Assembly: GCF_003610255.1 (NCBI RefSeq)
Contig: NZ_RAPS01000001.1
Location: 1,302,001-1,366,000 of the forward strand
Length of the DNA stretch: 64,000 nt
Direction: 5' to 3'
Source: Streptomyces sp. TLI_171
GTDB taxonomy: Bacteria; Actinomycetota; Actinomycetes; Streptomycetales; Streptomycetaceae
Shown: piece by piece, positions 7,457-15,284 of the stretch
Layout of the letters: each line of letters opens with the position of its first letter
Position numbering within the stretch: position 1 is the stretch's first letter
Translations under genes and position numbers: made by a program
Notes under the pieces: model-generated
The model's database searches: none
The model's input: the letters and a program-made list of their open reading frames with translations, nothing else
What the model was told of the DNA's origin: nothing

Positions 7457-8275
7457 ATGAAGGCAATCAAGACCAAGAGAACGGTGACCGTCGCCGTCGG
7501 CGCACTGATCGCCCCGCTGCTCGGTCTCACCGTCTCGGCGGGCTCCGCCAGCGCCCACGGCTGGGTCACCGACCCGGCCAGCCGGCAGGCGCAGTGCGCC
7601 AACAACGTCGTCAGCTGCGGCCAGATCAAGTACGAGCCGCAGAGCGTGGAGGGGCCCAAGGGCCTGTTCAGCTGTAGCGGAGGCCACTCGGAGTACGCGG
7701 AGCTCGACGACAACAACAAGGGCTGGGCGGTCACCAACGTGTCCTCCACCCAGAGCTTCAGCTGGCACCTGACGGCCCGGCACTCCACCTCGAACTGGCA
7801 GTACTACATCGGCACCACGCTGATCGCCCAGTTCCCCGGCAACAACGCCCAGCCCCCGGCGGACTTCAGCCACTCGGTGAACTTCGGCAGCTTCACCGGC
7901 CGCCAGAAGGTCCTCGCGGTGTGGAACGTCGCGGACACCGCCAACGCGTTCTACTCCTGCATCGACGTCAACATCGGCGGCACGGGCGGCACCACCGGCG
8001 GGACCACCGGTGGCACCACCGGTGGCACCACCGGCGGGACCACGGGCGGGACCACGGGCGGCACCACCGGTGGCACGACGGGCGGGACCACCGGTGGCAG
8101 CACCGGCGGCACCGGCAGCTGCACCGCCGCGGCCTGGAACACGGCCACGGTCTACAACGGCGGCGAGACCGTCTCCTACGGCAACCACAACTGGCGTGCC
8201 AAGTGGTGGACCCAGGGCGAGCAGCCCGGCACCACCGGCCAGTGGGGCGTCTGGGACGACCTCGGCGCCTGCTAG
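7457..8275 (+). CDS. secreted AA10 lytic polysaccharide monooxygenase with CBM5/12
   Basis: 272 residues. Signal peptide ends ASA, exposing His34 of the mature HGWV as the N-terminal copper ligand; His109 in HLTARHSTSNW is the second histidine-brace ligand and Phe165 in NAFYSC the axial residue. The AA10 domain (34-173) is joined by a Gly/Thr linker (about 174-220) to a C-terminal CBM5/12 chitin-binding module (CTAAAWNTATVYNGGETVSY...WDDLGAC). AA10 enzymes cut crystalline chitin or cellulose oxidatively outside the cell; the CBM5/12 and the DasR-like site favour chitin. The start at 7457 is the one that gives a proper signal peptide; the upstream extension has none. Confidence 0.93.
   Translation: MKAIKTKRTVTVAVGALIAPLLGLTVSAGSASAHGWVTDPASRQAQCANNVVSCGQIKYEPQSVEGPKGLFSCSGGHSEYAELDDNNKGWAVTNVSSTQSFSWHLTARHSTSNWQYYIGTTLIAQFPGNNAQPPADFSHSVNFGSFTGRQKVLAVWNVADTANAFYSCIDVNIGGTGGTTGGTTGGTTGGTTGGTTGGTTGGTTGGTTGGTTGGSTGGTGSCTAAAWNTATVYNGGETVSYGNHNWRAKWWTQGEQPGTTGQWGVWDDLGAC
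7975..8115 (+). repeat. Gly/Thr linker repeat (TTGG)n in the LPMO gene
   Basis: About eleven near-identical 12-bp units of the type GGCACCACCGGT/GGGACCACGGGC encode a repeating TTGG linker. Such a repeat can change length by slippage without shifting the frame. Confidence 0.85.
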
Positions 8276-8349
8276 TCACCACCCCCGCCCCACCGCCCGG
8301 CGACCCCCTGTGGGGGAGGGTCGTCGGACCGGCCCGGGGCACCACCACG

Positions 8350-8379
8350 ACCGGCCGGGTCCCTCGGGGTCCGGCCGGT
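8350..8379 (+). terminator. hairpin downstream of the LPMO gene
   Basis: ACCGGCCGG pairs with CCGGCCGGT around a 12-nt loop, 75 nt past the LPMO stop and before the convergent LysR gene. Confidence 0.5.
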
Positions 8380-8437
8380 TCCGGCATCCCGCCTCCGGAC
8401 GGCCTCCGGCGCCGCCCGCCGGCCGGCCGAACGACCC

Positions 8438-9310
8438 TCAGGCCCCGCGCGGCAGGGCGTCGATGAAGGCCCGGGCCGGCGCGGAGGGGCTCGGCGCGAA
8501 GAGCAGCTCCCGCCGGTGGATCAACCGCGGGCCGCGCACCGGCAGAGCGGTGGGCGCGAGACCCCGGGGCAGCAGCGCGAGGCCGTGGCCGGCCGCGCAC
8601 AGGGCGAGCAGCGCGGGCACGTCCAGGCCGTCGTAGCCGGTGCGGACCGGGAAGGCGTCGAGTCCGGTGGCGGCCCGCAGGTCGTCCAGCGGCGCGGCGA
8701 TGCCCGGTGCGTCCAGCCAGCCCGCGTCCGCGAGTTGGGCCAGGTCGAGGTGGCTGCGGCGGCGCAGCGGGTGGTCGGCGGGCAGCGCCACCGCGCACGG
8801 CTCCTCACCGAGGCCGACCTGACGCACCGGCCCGAGGTCGCCCAGCCGCAGCGGCCCTCCGGGCGCCGTGTACCCGTCGGTGACGCCGACCGCGTACCCG
8901 CCCGCGGCCACCTCGGCGGCGACCGCCCGCCGGTCCAGCACCGACACTCGCACCCGGACCCGCGGCTGCGCGGCCCGGACCGCCGCGAGCGCCGACGCGA
9001 GCACCGCGTCCAGCGCCAACGGGGAGACCGCGAGGGCGAGTTCGGGACGGTCGGCGGCGGCCATCCGGCGCAGCTCGGCGCGGGCGGCGTCCATCCGCTC
9101 CAGCACCAGCTGCGCGTGGTCGAGCATCCGGACCCCGGCGGCAGTGGCCCGGACCGGGCGGCGGTGCAGCAGTGGCGTGCCCAACTCGGCCTCCAGCAGG
9201 GCGATCTGCTGCGACACGGCGGACTGGGTGTAGCCCAGCTCGCGGGCGGCCGCGGAGAACGAGCCGGCGGTGGCGACGGCGACGAAGGTCTTCAGCAGGT
9301 GCAGCTCCAC
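8438..9310 (-). CDS. LysR family transcriptional regulator
   Basis: 290 residues. MELHLLKTFVAVATAGSFSAAARELGYTQSAVSQQI is the classic LysR helix-turn-helix (1-60), followed by the linker helix and a periplasmic-binding-protein-like effector domain (about 90-285). GTG start. It is divergent from the amidotransferase-like gene, and a strong dyad (9324-9348) sits between them, so it probably controls its own promoter and that gene. The effector is unknown. Confidence 0.92.
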   Translation of the reverse strand: MELHLLKTFVAVATAGSFSAAARELGYTQSAVSQQIALLEAELGTPLLHRRPVRATAAGVRMLDHAQLVLERMDAARAELRRMAAADRPELALAVSPLALDAVLASALAAVRAAQPRVRVRVSVLDRRAVAAEVAAGGYAVGVTDGYTAPGGPLRLGDLGPVRQVGLGEEPCAVALPADHPLRRRSHLDLAQLADAGWLDAPGIAAPLDDLRAATGLDAFPVRTGYDGLDVPALLALCAAGHGLALLPRGLAPTALPVRGPRLIHRRELLFAPSPSAPARAFIDALPRGA

Positions 9311-9323
9311 GGCGGCCAGTATG

Positions 9324-9348
9324 GGCCCATCAGCAGGGCTGATGGGCC
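9324..9348. promoter_or_regulatory. LysR operator candidate (11-bp perfect dyad)
   Basis: GGCCCATCAGC and GCTGATGGGCC form an exact inverted repeat around AGG; the inner ATC-N9-GAT has the T-N11-A form of LysR boxes. It begins 14 nt from the LysR start and lies 52 nt before the divergent gene. Confidence 0.55.
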
Positions 9349-9399
9349 AGCAGCAACACGCGTTGGACCGCCGCCGCCCGGCCGCAGCAGGATGCCGTC

Positions 9400-10140
9400 A
9401 TGACCTCGAACCCGTACCCGCGCCCCGCCCGGATCGCCCTGGTCGGCGACCGCTCCCCGCACGTCCCGGCGCACCTGAACGCGCCCCGGATGCTGGCCGC
9501 CCTGCTCGACACGGACGGTCTCGACACCGACGCCTACTGGGTGCCGACCGACTCCGTCGATCCGGACGAGCTGGCCGGCTTCGACGGCGTCTGGCTGCTC
9601 CCCGGCAGCCCGTACCGCAGCGAGGCGGGCGCGGTGGCGGCGGCCCGGACGGCCCGCGAGGGCGGGATCCCGTTCCTCGGCACCTGCGGGGGCTTCCAGC
9701 ACGCGATGCTGGAGTTCGCCCGCCACGTCTGCGGTATCCGGGGCGCGGCGCACGCCGAACAGCAACCGGACGCCGCGGAGTTGCTGATCGTGCCGCTGTC
9801 CTGCTCGCTGTACCGGCAGGAGGCCGGCATCCGGTTGGAGCCGGGGTCGGCGGCGGCCGGCCTGCTCGGCGCCGACCGCGCGACGGCCCGCTACAACTGC
9901 GCCTACACCCTCTCCCCCGCCTACCTGGACACGCTGCGCGCCCACGGCATGCACTTCACCGGGCACGACCTGGACGGCGCGGTCCGGGTGGCCGAACTCC
10001 CGGACCATCCCTTCTACTTGGCGACCCTGTTCCAGCCGGAGCTGACGCCCGCGCACGAGGGCCCGCACCCGTTCGTGCACGCCTTCGCCCATGCCGCCGC
10101 GACCCGGGCCGGTGCCGCGCTCGCGAACCGGGGGAGCTGA
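9400..10140 (+). CDS. CTP-synthase C-terminal-like class I glutamine amidotransferase
   Basis: 246 residues of the free-standing CTP synthase C-terminal-region-related (seleno)protein type. The nucleophile elbow GTCGGFQHA carries the catalytic Cys (about residue 91). At the place of the CTP synthase FHPE motif (triad His and Glu) the sequence reads LFQPEL, so the His is Gln; later histidines (AHEGPHPF) follow. Glutaminase activity is therefore uncertain. No synthetase partner is adjacent. It is divergent from lysR and probably its target. The exact role of this family is not known to me. Confidence 0.8.
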   Translation: MTSNPYPRPARIALVGDRSPHVPAHLNAPRMLAALLDTDGLDTDAYWVPTDSVDPDELAGFDGVWLLPGSPYRSEAGAVAAARTAREGGIPFLGTCGGFQHAMLEFARHVCGIRGAAHAEQQPDAAELLIVPLSCSLYRQEAGIRLEPGSAAAGLLGADRATARYNCAYTLSPAYLDTLRAHGMHFTGHDLDGAVRVAELPDHPFYLATLFQPELTPAHEGPHPFVHAFAHAAATRAGAALANRGS

Positions 10141-10170
10141 CGGCCGGGCCGGGCCGTTCCGGCCGTCAGC
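10136..10170. terminator. bidirectional hairpin between amidotransferase-like gene and conservon 1
   Basis: GCTGACGGCCGG and CCGGCCGTCAGC pair perfectly (12 bp, 11-nt loop). The left arm includes the stop codon of the plus-strand gene; the convergent P450 gene ends at 10190. Confidence 0.65.
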
Positions 10171-10189
10171 GGTGGCGTGCGGCCGCCCG

Positions 10190-11656
10190 TCAGCCGCGCA
10201 GCTTGGCGAGCAGGCCGGCCCACCAGCCGCGGCGGCGCTGCGCGGGCACCGCGGCTGCCGGGGCCGCCACCGAGGCAGGGGCGGGCCGGGCGGCGGGCGC
10301 GGGGGCGGCGGGCGGCGGGGTGGAGACGGGCGCGGCGGCGGGAGCGGGCTGCTCCTGGAGCGCGGCGCGCGGGGTGAAGCGGGCCGGCAGCGCGTTCAGG
10401 TGCCGCGACATCCAGTTCCCTCGCCAGCTCAACTCCGCCTCGCTGACCGAGAGTTGCAGGTCGGGCAGGCGGGTGAGCAGGATGTCGATGCCGGTCTCGG
10501 CGATCGCCCGGCCGATCTCCTGGCCGGGGCACTCGTGCGGGCCGCTGCCGAAGGCGAGGTGCGAGCGGTTGCCGAACAGCGGGGTGTCCAGGTCGGGGCG
10601 CACGGCGGGGTCGGCGTTGCCCGCGGCCAGGCCGAGCAGCAGCATGTCGCCGGCCTTGATGATGCGTCCGCCCAGCTCGGTGTCGCCGGTCGCCCAGCGG
10701 CCGGGCACCAGCATGAACGGCGGGGAGTCCCACAGCACCTGGTCGAGGGCGTCCGGCAGGGTCATCTGGCCGCCGGACAGGTGGGCGCGGAAGCGGCGGT
10801 CGGTGAGGACCATCTTCAGCGTCTCGGAGATCAGGTTGATGGTGGTCTCGTTGGCGGCGAGCAGCACCGAGCGCAGGTGCTGCAGGACCTCGTCCTCGGT
10901 CAGCTCGGAGGCGTGCTCGATCAGCCGGGTGACCAGGTCGGCGCCCGGCTCCAGGCGCTTGCGGTCCATGGTGCGGCGCAGCGACTCGACCACGTACTCG
11001 TTGCTGGCGAACGCCGTCTCGGTGCCGCGGACCAGGTCGCGGGCGGCCTCGACCAGCCGCGGGCCGTACTCCTCGGGCATGCCGACGAGTTGGGTCATCA
11101 CCAGCATCGGCAGGTGCTCGGCGAACTGCGACACCAGGTCGACCCGGCCGGAGTTGCCGAAGTCGGCGATCAGCTGGTCGGCGAAGCGGGTGACGTAGCG
11201 TCGCATGCCGCGCCGGTCGAAGCTGTTCAGACCGTCGGTGACCGCGGTGCGCAGCCGTCGGTGCTCCTCGCCGTCGACGAAGGAGCAGGTCGGCTGCCAG
11301 GCGATCACCGGGAGCACTGGGGAGTCCTCGGCGACCCGGCCCTGCTGGAACTCGGTCCAGCGCCGGGAGTCCCGGGAGAACCGGGACGGGGTGCGCATCG
11401 CGGTCAGGTTGGCCGAGTAGCTGAGCACCAGCCAGGCCGGCAGGTCGCCGTGCAGCAGCACCGGCGCGACCTCGCCGTACTCGGCCCGCAGCTTCTCGTA
11501 GAAGCCGGCCGGGTCGGCCTCGGCCTCCGGGCCGAACAGCCGCAGCAGCGCGTCGCCCTGCGGCGCGGCGCCGCGGTGGGCCGGGCAGCCCGGCGGCGGG
11601 ACGGCGGCGCCCGGCTGCGGCGCGTACGGGTCGTACGCGGTTTCTTCGTACGTCAC
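10190..11656 (-). CDS. cvnE: conservon 1 cytochrome P450 (CYP157-like) with a cationic tail
   Basis: 488 residues; GTG start at 11656 with GGAG seven bases upstream. I-helix LLAANETTINL and heme loop FGSGPHECPG (Cys ligand) are intact, but the K-helix EXXR motif is replaced by DQVLW, as described for CYP157 enzymes. After the P450 fold the protein continues with about 60 Ala/Pro-rich residues and ends QRRRGWWAGLLAKLRG, a short amphipathic cationic segment that could dock to the membrane or to partners. Last gene of conservon 1, 56 nt after cvnD. Conservons encode G-protein-coupled-like membrane-associated signalling complexes; the P450 substrate is unknown. Confidence 0.9.
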   Translation of the reverse strand: MTYEETAYDPYAPQPGAAVPPPGCPAHRGAAPQGDALLRLFGPEAEADPAGFYEKLRAEYGEVAPVLLHGDLPAWLVLSYSANLTAMRTPSRFSRDSRRWTEFQQGRVAEDSPVLPVIAWQPTCSFVDGEEHRRLRTAVTDGLNSFDRRGMRRYVTRFADQLIADFGNSGRVDLVSQFAEHLPMLVMTQLVGMPEEYGPRLVEAARDLVRGTETAFASNEYVVESLRRTMDRKRLEPGADLVTRLIEHASELTEDEVLQHLRSVLLAANETTINLISETLKMVLTDRRFRAHLSGGQMTLPDALDQVLWDSPPFMLVPGRWATGDTELGGRIIKAGDMLLLGLAAGNADPAVRPDLDTPLFGNRSHLAFGSGPHECPGQEIGRAIAETGIDILLTRLPDLQLSVSEAELSWRGNWMSRHLNALPARFTPRAALQEQPAPAAAPVSTPPPAAPAPAARPAPASVAAPAAAVPAQRRRGWWAGLLAKLRG

Positions 11657-11712
11657 GGGGGGACTCCGGGGAGGTCTCGGGGGAGGTGAGGGGCCGTCGG
11701 GCGGCGGGGAGG

Positions 11713-12330
11713 TCAGCCGACGGGCTGGGCGGCCAGCTCGTACAGGTAGCGCATCAGCGCCATCAGGACGTCGCGGCTGGACTCCCGGGAGCGGGCGTCG
11801 CACTCCACGATCGGCACGTGGTGCGGCAGGTCGAGGGCGGCGCGCAGGTCGTCGACGGGGTAACCGGGTGACTCGGGGAAGGAGTTGATGGCGACCACGA
11901 ACGGCACCCCGCGGTCCTCCAGCCGGCCGAGGACGTCGAAGGACACCTCCAGGCGGCGGGTGTCGACCAGCACGACCGCGCCGAGGGCGCCCTCGAACAG
12001 GCCGTTCCACAGGAACCAGAAGCGTTCCTGGCCCGGTGTGCCGAAGACGTACAGCACCAGTTCGTCGCTGATGGTGATCCGGCCGAAGTCCATCGCGACA
12101 GTGGTGGAGTTCTTGCGTTCCACTCCGGCCAGGTCGTCGATGCCGACGCCGGCCTCGGTCATGGTCTCCTCGGTGGTCAGCGGGCGGATCTCGCTGACCG
12201 CGCCGACCAGTGTGGTCTTGCCGACCCCGAAGCCGCCGACGATGACGACCTTGACGGCGTTGGCCATGGTGGCCGGGAGCAGTTCGGCCTCGCGCGGCCC
12301 GCGCACCGGTTCAGAGCCGCTGAAGTCCAT
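11713..12330 (-). CDS. cvnD: conservon 1 small GTPase
   Basis: 205 residues. P-loop GGFGVGKTT, switch-II-like FGTPGQERFW and the ATP/GTP-binding fold of the MglA-like conservon GTPases; the NKxD position reads INSFPE, as usual in CvnD. In conservons CvnD binds guanine nucleotides and associates with CvnA-C at the membrane. The start ATG lies inside the end of cvnC (20-nt overlap). An alternative internal ATG just before AVKVVIVGG would shorten it by about 20 residues. Confidence 0.93.
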   Translation of the reverse strand: MDFSGSEPVRGPREAELLPATMANAVKVVIVGGFGVGKTTLVGAVSEIRPLTTEETMTEAGVGIDDLAGVERKNSTTVAMDFGRITISDELVLYVFGTPGQERFWFLWNGLFEGALGAVVLVDTRRLEVSFDVLGRLEDRGVPFVVAINSFPESPGYPVDDLRAALDLPHHVPIVECDARSRESSRDVLMALMRYLYELAAQPVG

Positions 12331-12664
12331 TGATCACTGCCTCCAACAGGGAAAGGTCGGGAAGGGCGGCCCGCGGAATGGGGGCGCGGGCCTCGATCCT
12401 GTGCTCGGCGAGCAGGTCGGCCAGTAGGACGGTGACCAGGCTGTTCGGCAGGCTCAGGTACGCGGAGATCTCGGCCACCGACAGCGGGGAGCCGCAGATC
12501 CGCAGGATCGCGGCGTGTTCGGGCTGCATGGTGGGCTCCGGCCGGGAGCGGGCGATGATCAGTGTGACCAGGTCGAATCCGGCGGTGGCGGCCTTCCGGC
12601 CGCGGCCCCGGCTGATCACGTAGAGCCGCTCCGGGTTGGCCTCTTCCCAGTCCTGGTTGCTCAT
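12311..12664 (-). CDS. cvnC: conservon 1 DUF742 protein
   Basis: 117 residues, winged-helix-like DUF742 protein: LYVISRGR..., ILRICGSPLSVAEISAYLSLPNSLVTVLLADL. It is thought to link CvnB and CvnD. It begins 106 nt after cvnB and overlaps cvnD by 20 nt. Confidence 0.93.
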   Translation of the reverse strand: MSNQDWEEANPERLYVISRGRGRKAATAGFDLVTLIIARSRPEPTMQPEHAAILRICGSPLSVAEISAYLSLPNSLVTVLLADLLAEHRIEARAPIPRAALPDLSLLEAVINGLQRL

Positions 12665-12770
12665 CCCCGCACCTCGGTCGGACTGTCTGTGATCGGACGG
12701 TCGGCCCGGCGGTCCCCCGGAGCCACCGCCGGGGCGGTGGTCCGACGGTCCGTCGGGTCGGCGGCCCGAA

Positions 12771-13178
12771 TCACGCGATCTGCTCGCCGCTGCGGGCGGG
12801 CGTGGTCAGGTGTTCGCCGATCCGCGCGACCAGGTCGCGCATCCGCTGGCCGACCAGGCCCGCGTCCACGCCCTCGTCGGCGAGGACCGCCAGGTAGGCC
12901 CGGGAGCCGGCCGCCATCAGGTAGAAGAAGCCGCCGCCGACCTCGATCACCACCAGGCGCATCCGGCCGTCGCCGTGCGGGAACTCGTGGCCGACCGCGT
13001 GCGCCAGGCTCTGCAGGCCGGCGCAGGCGGCGGCCAGCCGGTCCGCGGTGTCGGGGTCGGTGCCGTGCTGGGCCAGCCGGAGGCCGTCGGCCGACAGGAC
13101 GATGGCGTGCCGCGCGTGCGGGACGCTCTCCGCGAGGTCCCTGAGCATCCAGTCCATGTTGGTCCGTTGCTGAATCAC
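12771..13178 (-). CDS. cvnB: conservon 1 roadblock/LC7 protein
   Basis: 135 residues. LDWMLRDLAESVPHARHAIVLSADGLRLA-type roadblock/LC7 fold, which acts as regulator or scaffold for the conservon GTPase. GTG start overlaps the cvnA stop (GTGA). Confidence 0.93.
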   Translation of the reverse strand: MIQQRTNMDWMLRDLAESVPHARHAIVLSADGLRLAQHGTDPDTADRLAAACAGLQSLAHAVGHEFPHGDGRMRLVVIEVGGGFFYLMAAGSRAYLAVLADEGVDAGLVGQRMRDLVARIGEHLTTPARSGEQIA

Positions 13179-14788
13179 TTCTCGCCTTTCCCTGCTGACT
13201 CTTCACTGGCGTGGCGGCCGCCCTGGCCGGCGGACGGCTCCTGGCCGTTGACCCCGTCGGTGAAGGCGGCCAGCCACAGGCCGGGTTGGACCGGCTCGGG
13301 GGCGGGTTCGGGGACCTGCAGCGACCGGCCCGCCGACGCGCCGGGGCGCAACTGGGCGGCGTGGCGGCGGCGCTGGGGCAGGCCGTTGGCATTGCGTTCG
13401 ACGACCATCGGGGCGTCGTCCTCCGCGGGTGCGGGGGCCGGCACGGCGCGCGGGTACGTCCCGGCCGGCGGGAAGGCCGCGGCGGCCGCGAAGCCGCCGG
13501 CGGGCGTGTGGGTGGCGGCGGGCGCGGCCGTGGGCGGGGTGTAGCCGTGCGGGTCGCGCTCCGGCTCCATCCGGCGCGGGCCGACCACGGTGGAGGCGGA
13601 GGCGGCCATCCGGCCGATGCCGTGGGCCCGGCTGGGCGCGGGCGCGGTGGTGATGTACCGCTGCGGGACGATCAGCACGGCCCGGACGCCGCCGTACGCG
13701 GACGGGCGCAGCGAGACCTGGAAGCCGTAGGCGCGGGCGAGCCGGCCGACCACGGCCAGGCCGAGCCGCGGGGTCTCACCGAGGTCGTTCAGGTCGATGC
13801 CGGACTCGGCCTCCTCCAGCATCCGTTCGGCGCGGGCGCGGCCCTCCTCGCCGAGGCTGAGGCCGCCGTCCTCGATCTCGATCGCGATGCCGGTCTGCAC
13901 CTCGACCGCGGTGAGGTGGACGTCGGTCTGCGGCGGCGAGTAGCGGGTGGCGTTGTCGAGGAGCTCGGCGAGCGCGTGGATCAGCGGTTCGACGGCCGGG
14001 CCGGTGACGGCGACCTCGGAGACCGGGTGCAGTTCGACCCGGCGGAAGTCGAGGATCCGGGAGATGCCGCCGCGCAGCACGCTGTACAGCGGCACGGGAT
14101 TGTTCCACTGGCGGCCGGGGCGGGCGCCGCCGAGCACCGCGATGGAGTCGGCGAGGCGGCCGATCAGCGCGTTGCCGTGGTCGAGGATCAGCAGGTCGTC
14201 GAAGACCGCCGGGTCGTCGCCGTGCCGGTCCTCCATCTGCCGCAGGTCGACGGCCTGGCGGTGGACGATCGCCTGCACCCGGCGGGCGATGTTGACGAAG
14301 GCGCGCTGCGCGGACTCGCGCATCGCCTCCTCGTTGTCGACCGCGTCGAGGACCGAGCGCAGCACGGCCAGCCGGGCGTCGTGGAACTCGTCGCCGGCGT
14401 TGGCGACGTGCTGCTGCTCGTAGGAGCGGAGCACGTCGGTGATGAACTCGCCGCCCTGCAGTCGGGCGACCGCGGCGGGCAGTTCGTTCTTGGCGAGTTC
14501 CAGCATGCCGGCCTGCTGCCGCGCCAGCCGGTGGTGCAGGTCCTCGTCGAGGCGGGCGGCCTCTGCGTAGGACTGCTCCAGTGCGCGGCCCCGGCGCACC
14601 GCTTCGTAGCCGGCCGCCGCCACGGCCGCCGCGCCGATCAGGCCGCACCAGATGATCCCCGAGGTCGTCTGCCCGGGGGCCGCGGCGGCGGCGAGGCCGA
14701 TCGCCGCGCCGATCACCACCGCGGGCAGCAGACAGACGAGCACGGCTGCGGGCAGCCGGTTTCCTGGTGACGATCCGGCTCGAAGCAT
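13175..14788 (-). CDS. cvnA: conservon 1 sensor histidine-kinase-like protein
   Basis: About 537 residues. Two N-terminal transmembrane helices (LPAAVLVCLLPAVVIGAAIGLAAAA and IIWCGLIGAAAVAAAGY), a helical nitrate-sensor-like region, and an HATPase domain (ELLDNATRYSPP is the N-box; LGLAVVGRLARAYGFQVSL the G-box) but no canonical phosphoacceptor H-box, then a disordered Pro/Ala-rich tail of about 130 residues. The ATG at 14788 is preferred because GAGG lies six bases upstream; the ATG at 14794 has no spaced site. It heads conservon 1 and is membrane-bound. Confidence 0.92.
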   Translation of the reverse strand: MLRAGSSPGNRLPAAVLVCLLPAVVIGAAIGLAAAAAPGQTTSGIIWCGLIGAAAVAAAGYEAVRRGRALEQSYAEAARLDEDLHHRLARQQAGMLELAKNELPAAVARLQGGEFITDVLRSYEQQHVANAGDEFHDARLAVLRSVLDAVDNEEAMRESAQRAFVNIARRVQAIVHRQAVDLRQMEDRHGDDPAVFDDLLILDHGNALIGRLADSIAVLGGARPGRQWNNPVPLYSVLRGGISRILDFRRVELHPVSEVAVTGPAVEPLIHALAELLDNATRYSPPQTDVHLTAVEVQTGIAIEIEDGGLSLGEEGRARAERMLEEAESGIDLNDLGETPRLGLAVVGRLARAYGFQVSLRPSAYGGVRAVLIVPQRYITTAPAPSRAHGIGRMAASASTVVGPRRMEPERDPHGYTPPTAAPAATHTPAGGFAAAAAFPPAGTYPRAVPAPAPAEDDAPMVVERNANGLPQRRRHAAQLRPGASAGRSLQVPEPAPEPVQPGLWLAAFTDGVNGQEPSAGQGGRHASEESAGKGEK

Positions 14789-14800
14789 CAGCATCCTCAA

Positions 14801-15284
14801 TACGGTCTCAGGGACGGAACAGCGGCACGGGTGGGGCCGGGCGGTGCGGCGGGGCCCGGGCGCGCAGCAGCATAGCCGTTGCGGGCTGAGGCTGACGGTT
14901 CGTCAGCACTCGTTTCCCCCAGAGGAGTTGACCTGGGGAGTTCGGTTCGACTGCGACACGCCCGACTCATAGGCTTGTCGCATCGGCGCCTGCCCAACGG
15001 TCCCAGCGCCCGGATTCACCCGGACGAGCGGCGGTCGCGGCGATCCTTCGCCCGCGGCGCGCACGAAGTGGTAGGAGCCCGGCCCGGCGAACAGGCCGTA
15101 AAGGTCATACTACTGACGGTCACTCAGTTCGTCATATTCCTGCGGAACATTCACCGGGACCGCCGAAGGCCCGCTCCTCTCCTCCGCCGTTCCTCCGCCA
15201 ACGTGCGCCCCGCGCAGCCGACTTCATCCGAGCCCCCGCCCGGACGCCGCACCGTCACCTCGCGCGCGACGCGGCGCAAGCCGC
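14801..15284. other. intergenic region upstream of conservon 1
   Basis: 484 bases without a convincing gene. An AT-richer patch at 15101-15146 contains TGAC-G-GTCA and three spaced GTCAT/GTCAC units and could hold a regulated promoter for the leftward conservon. No RNA gene was recognised. Confidence 0.4.
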
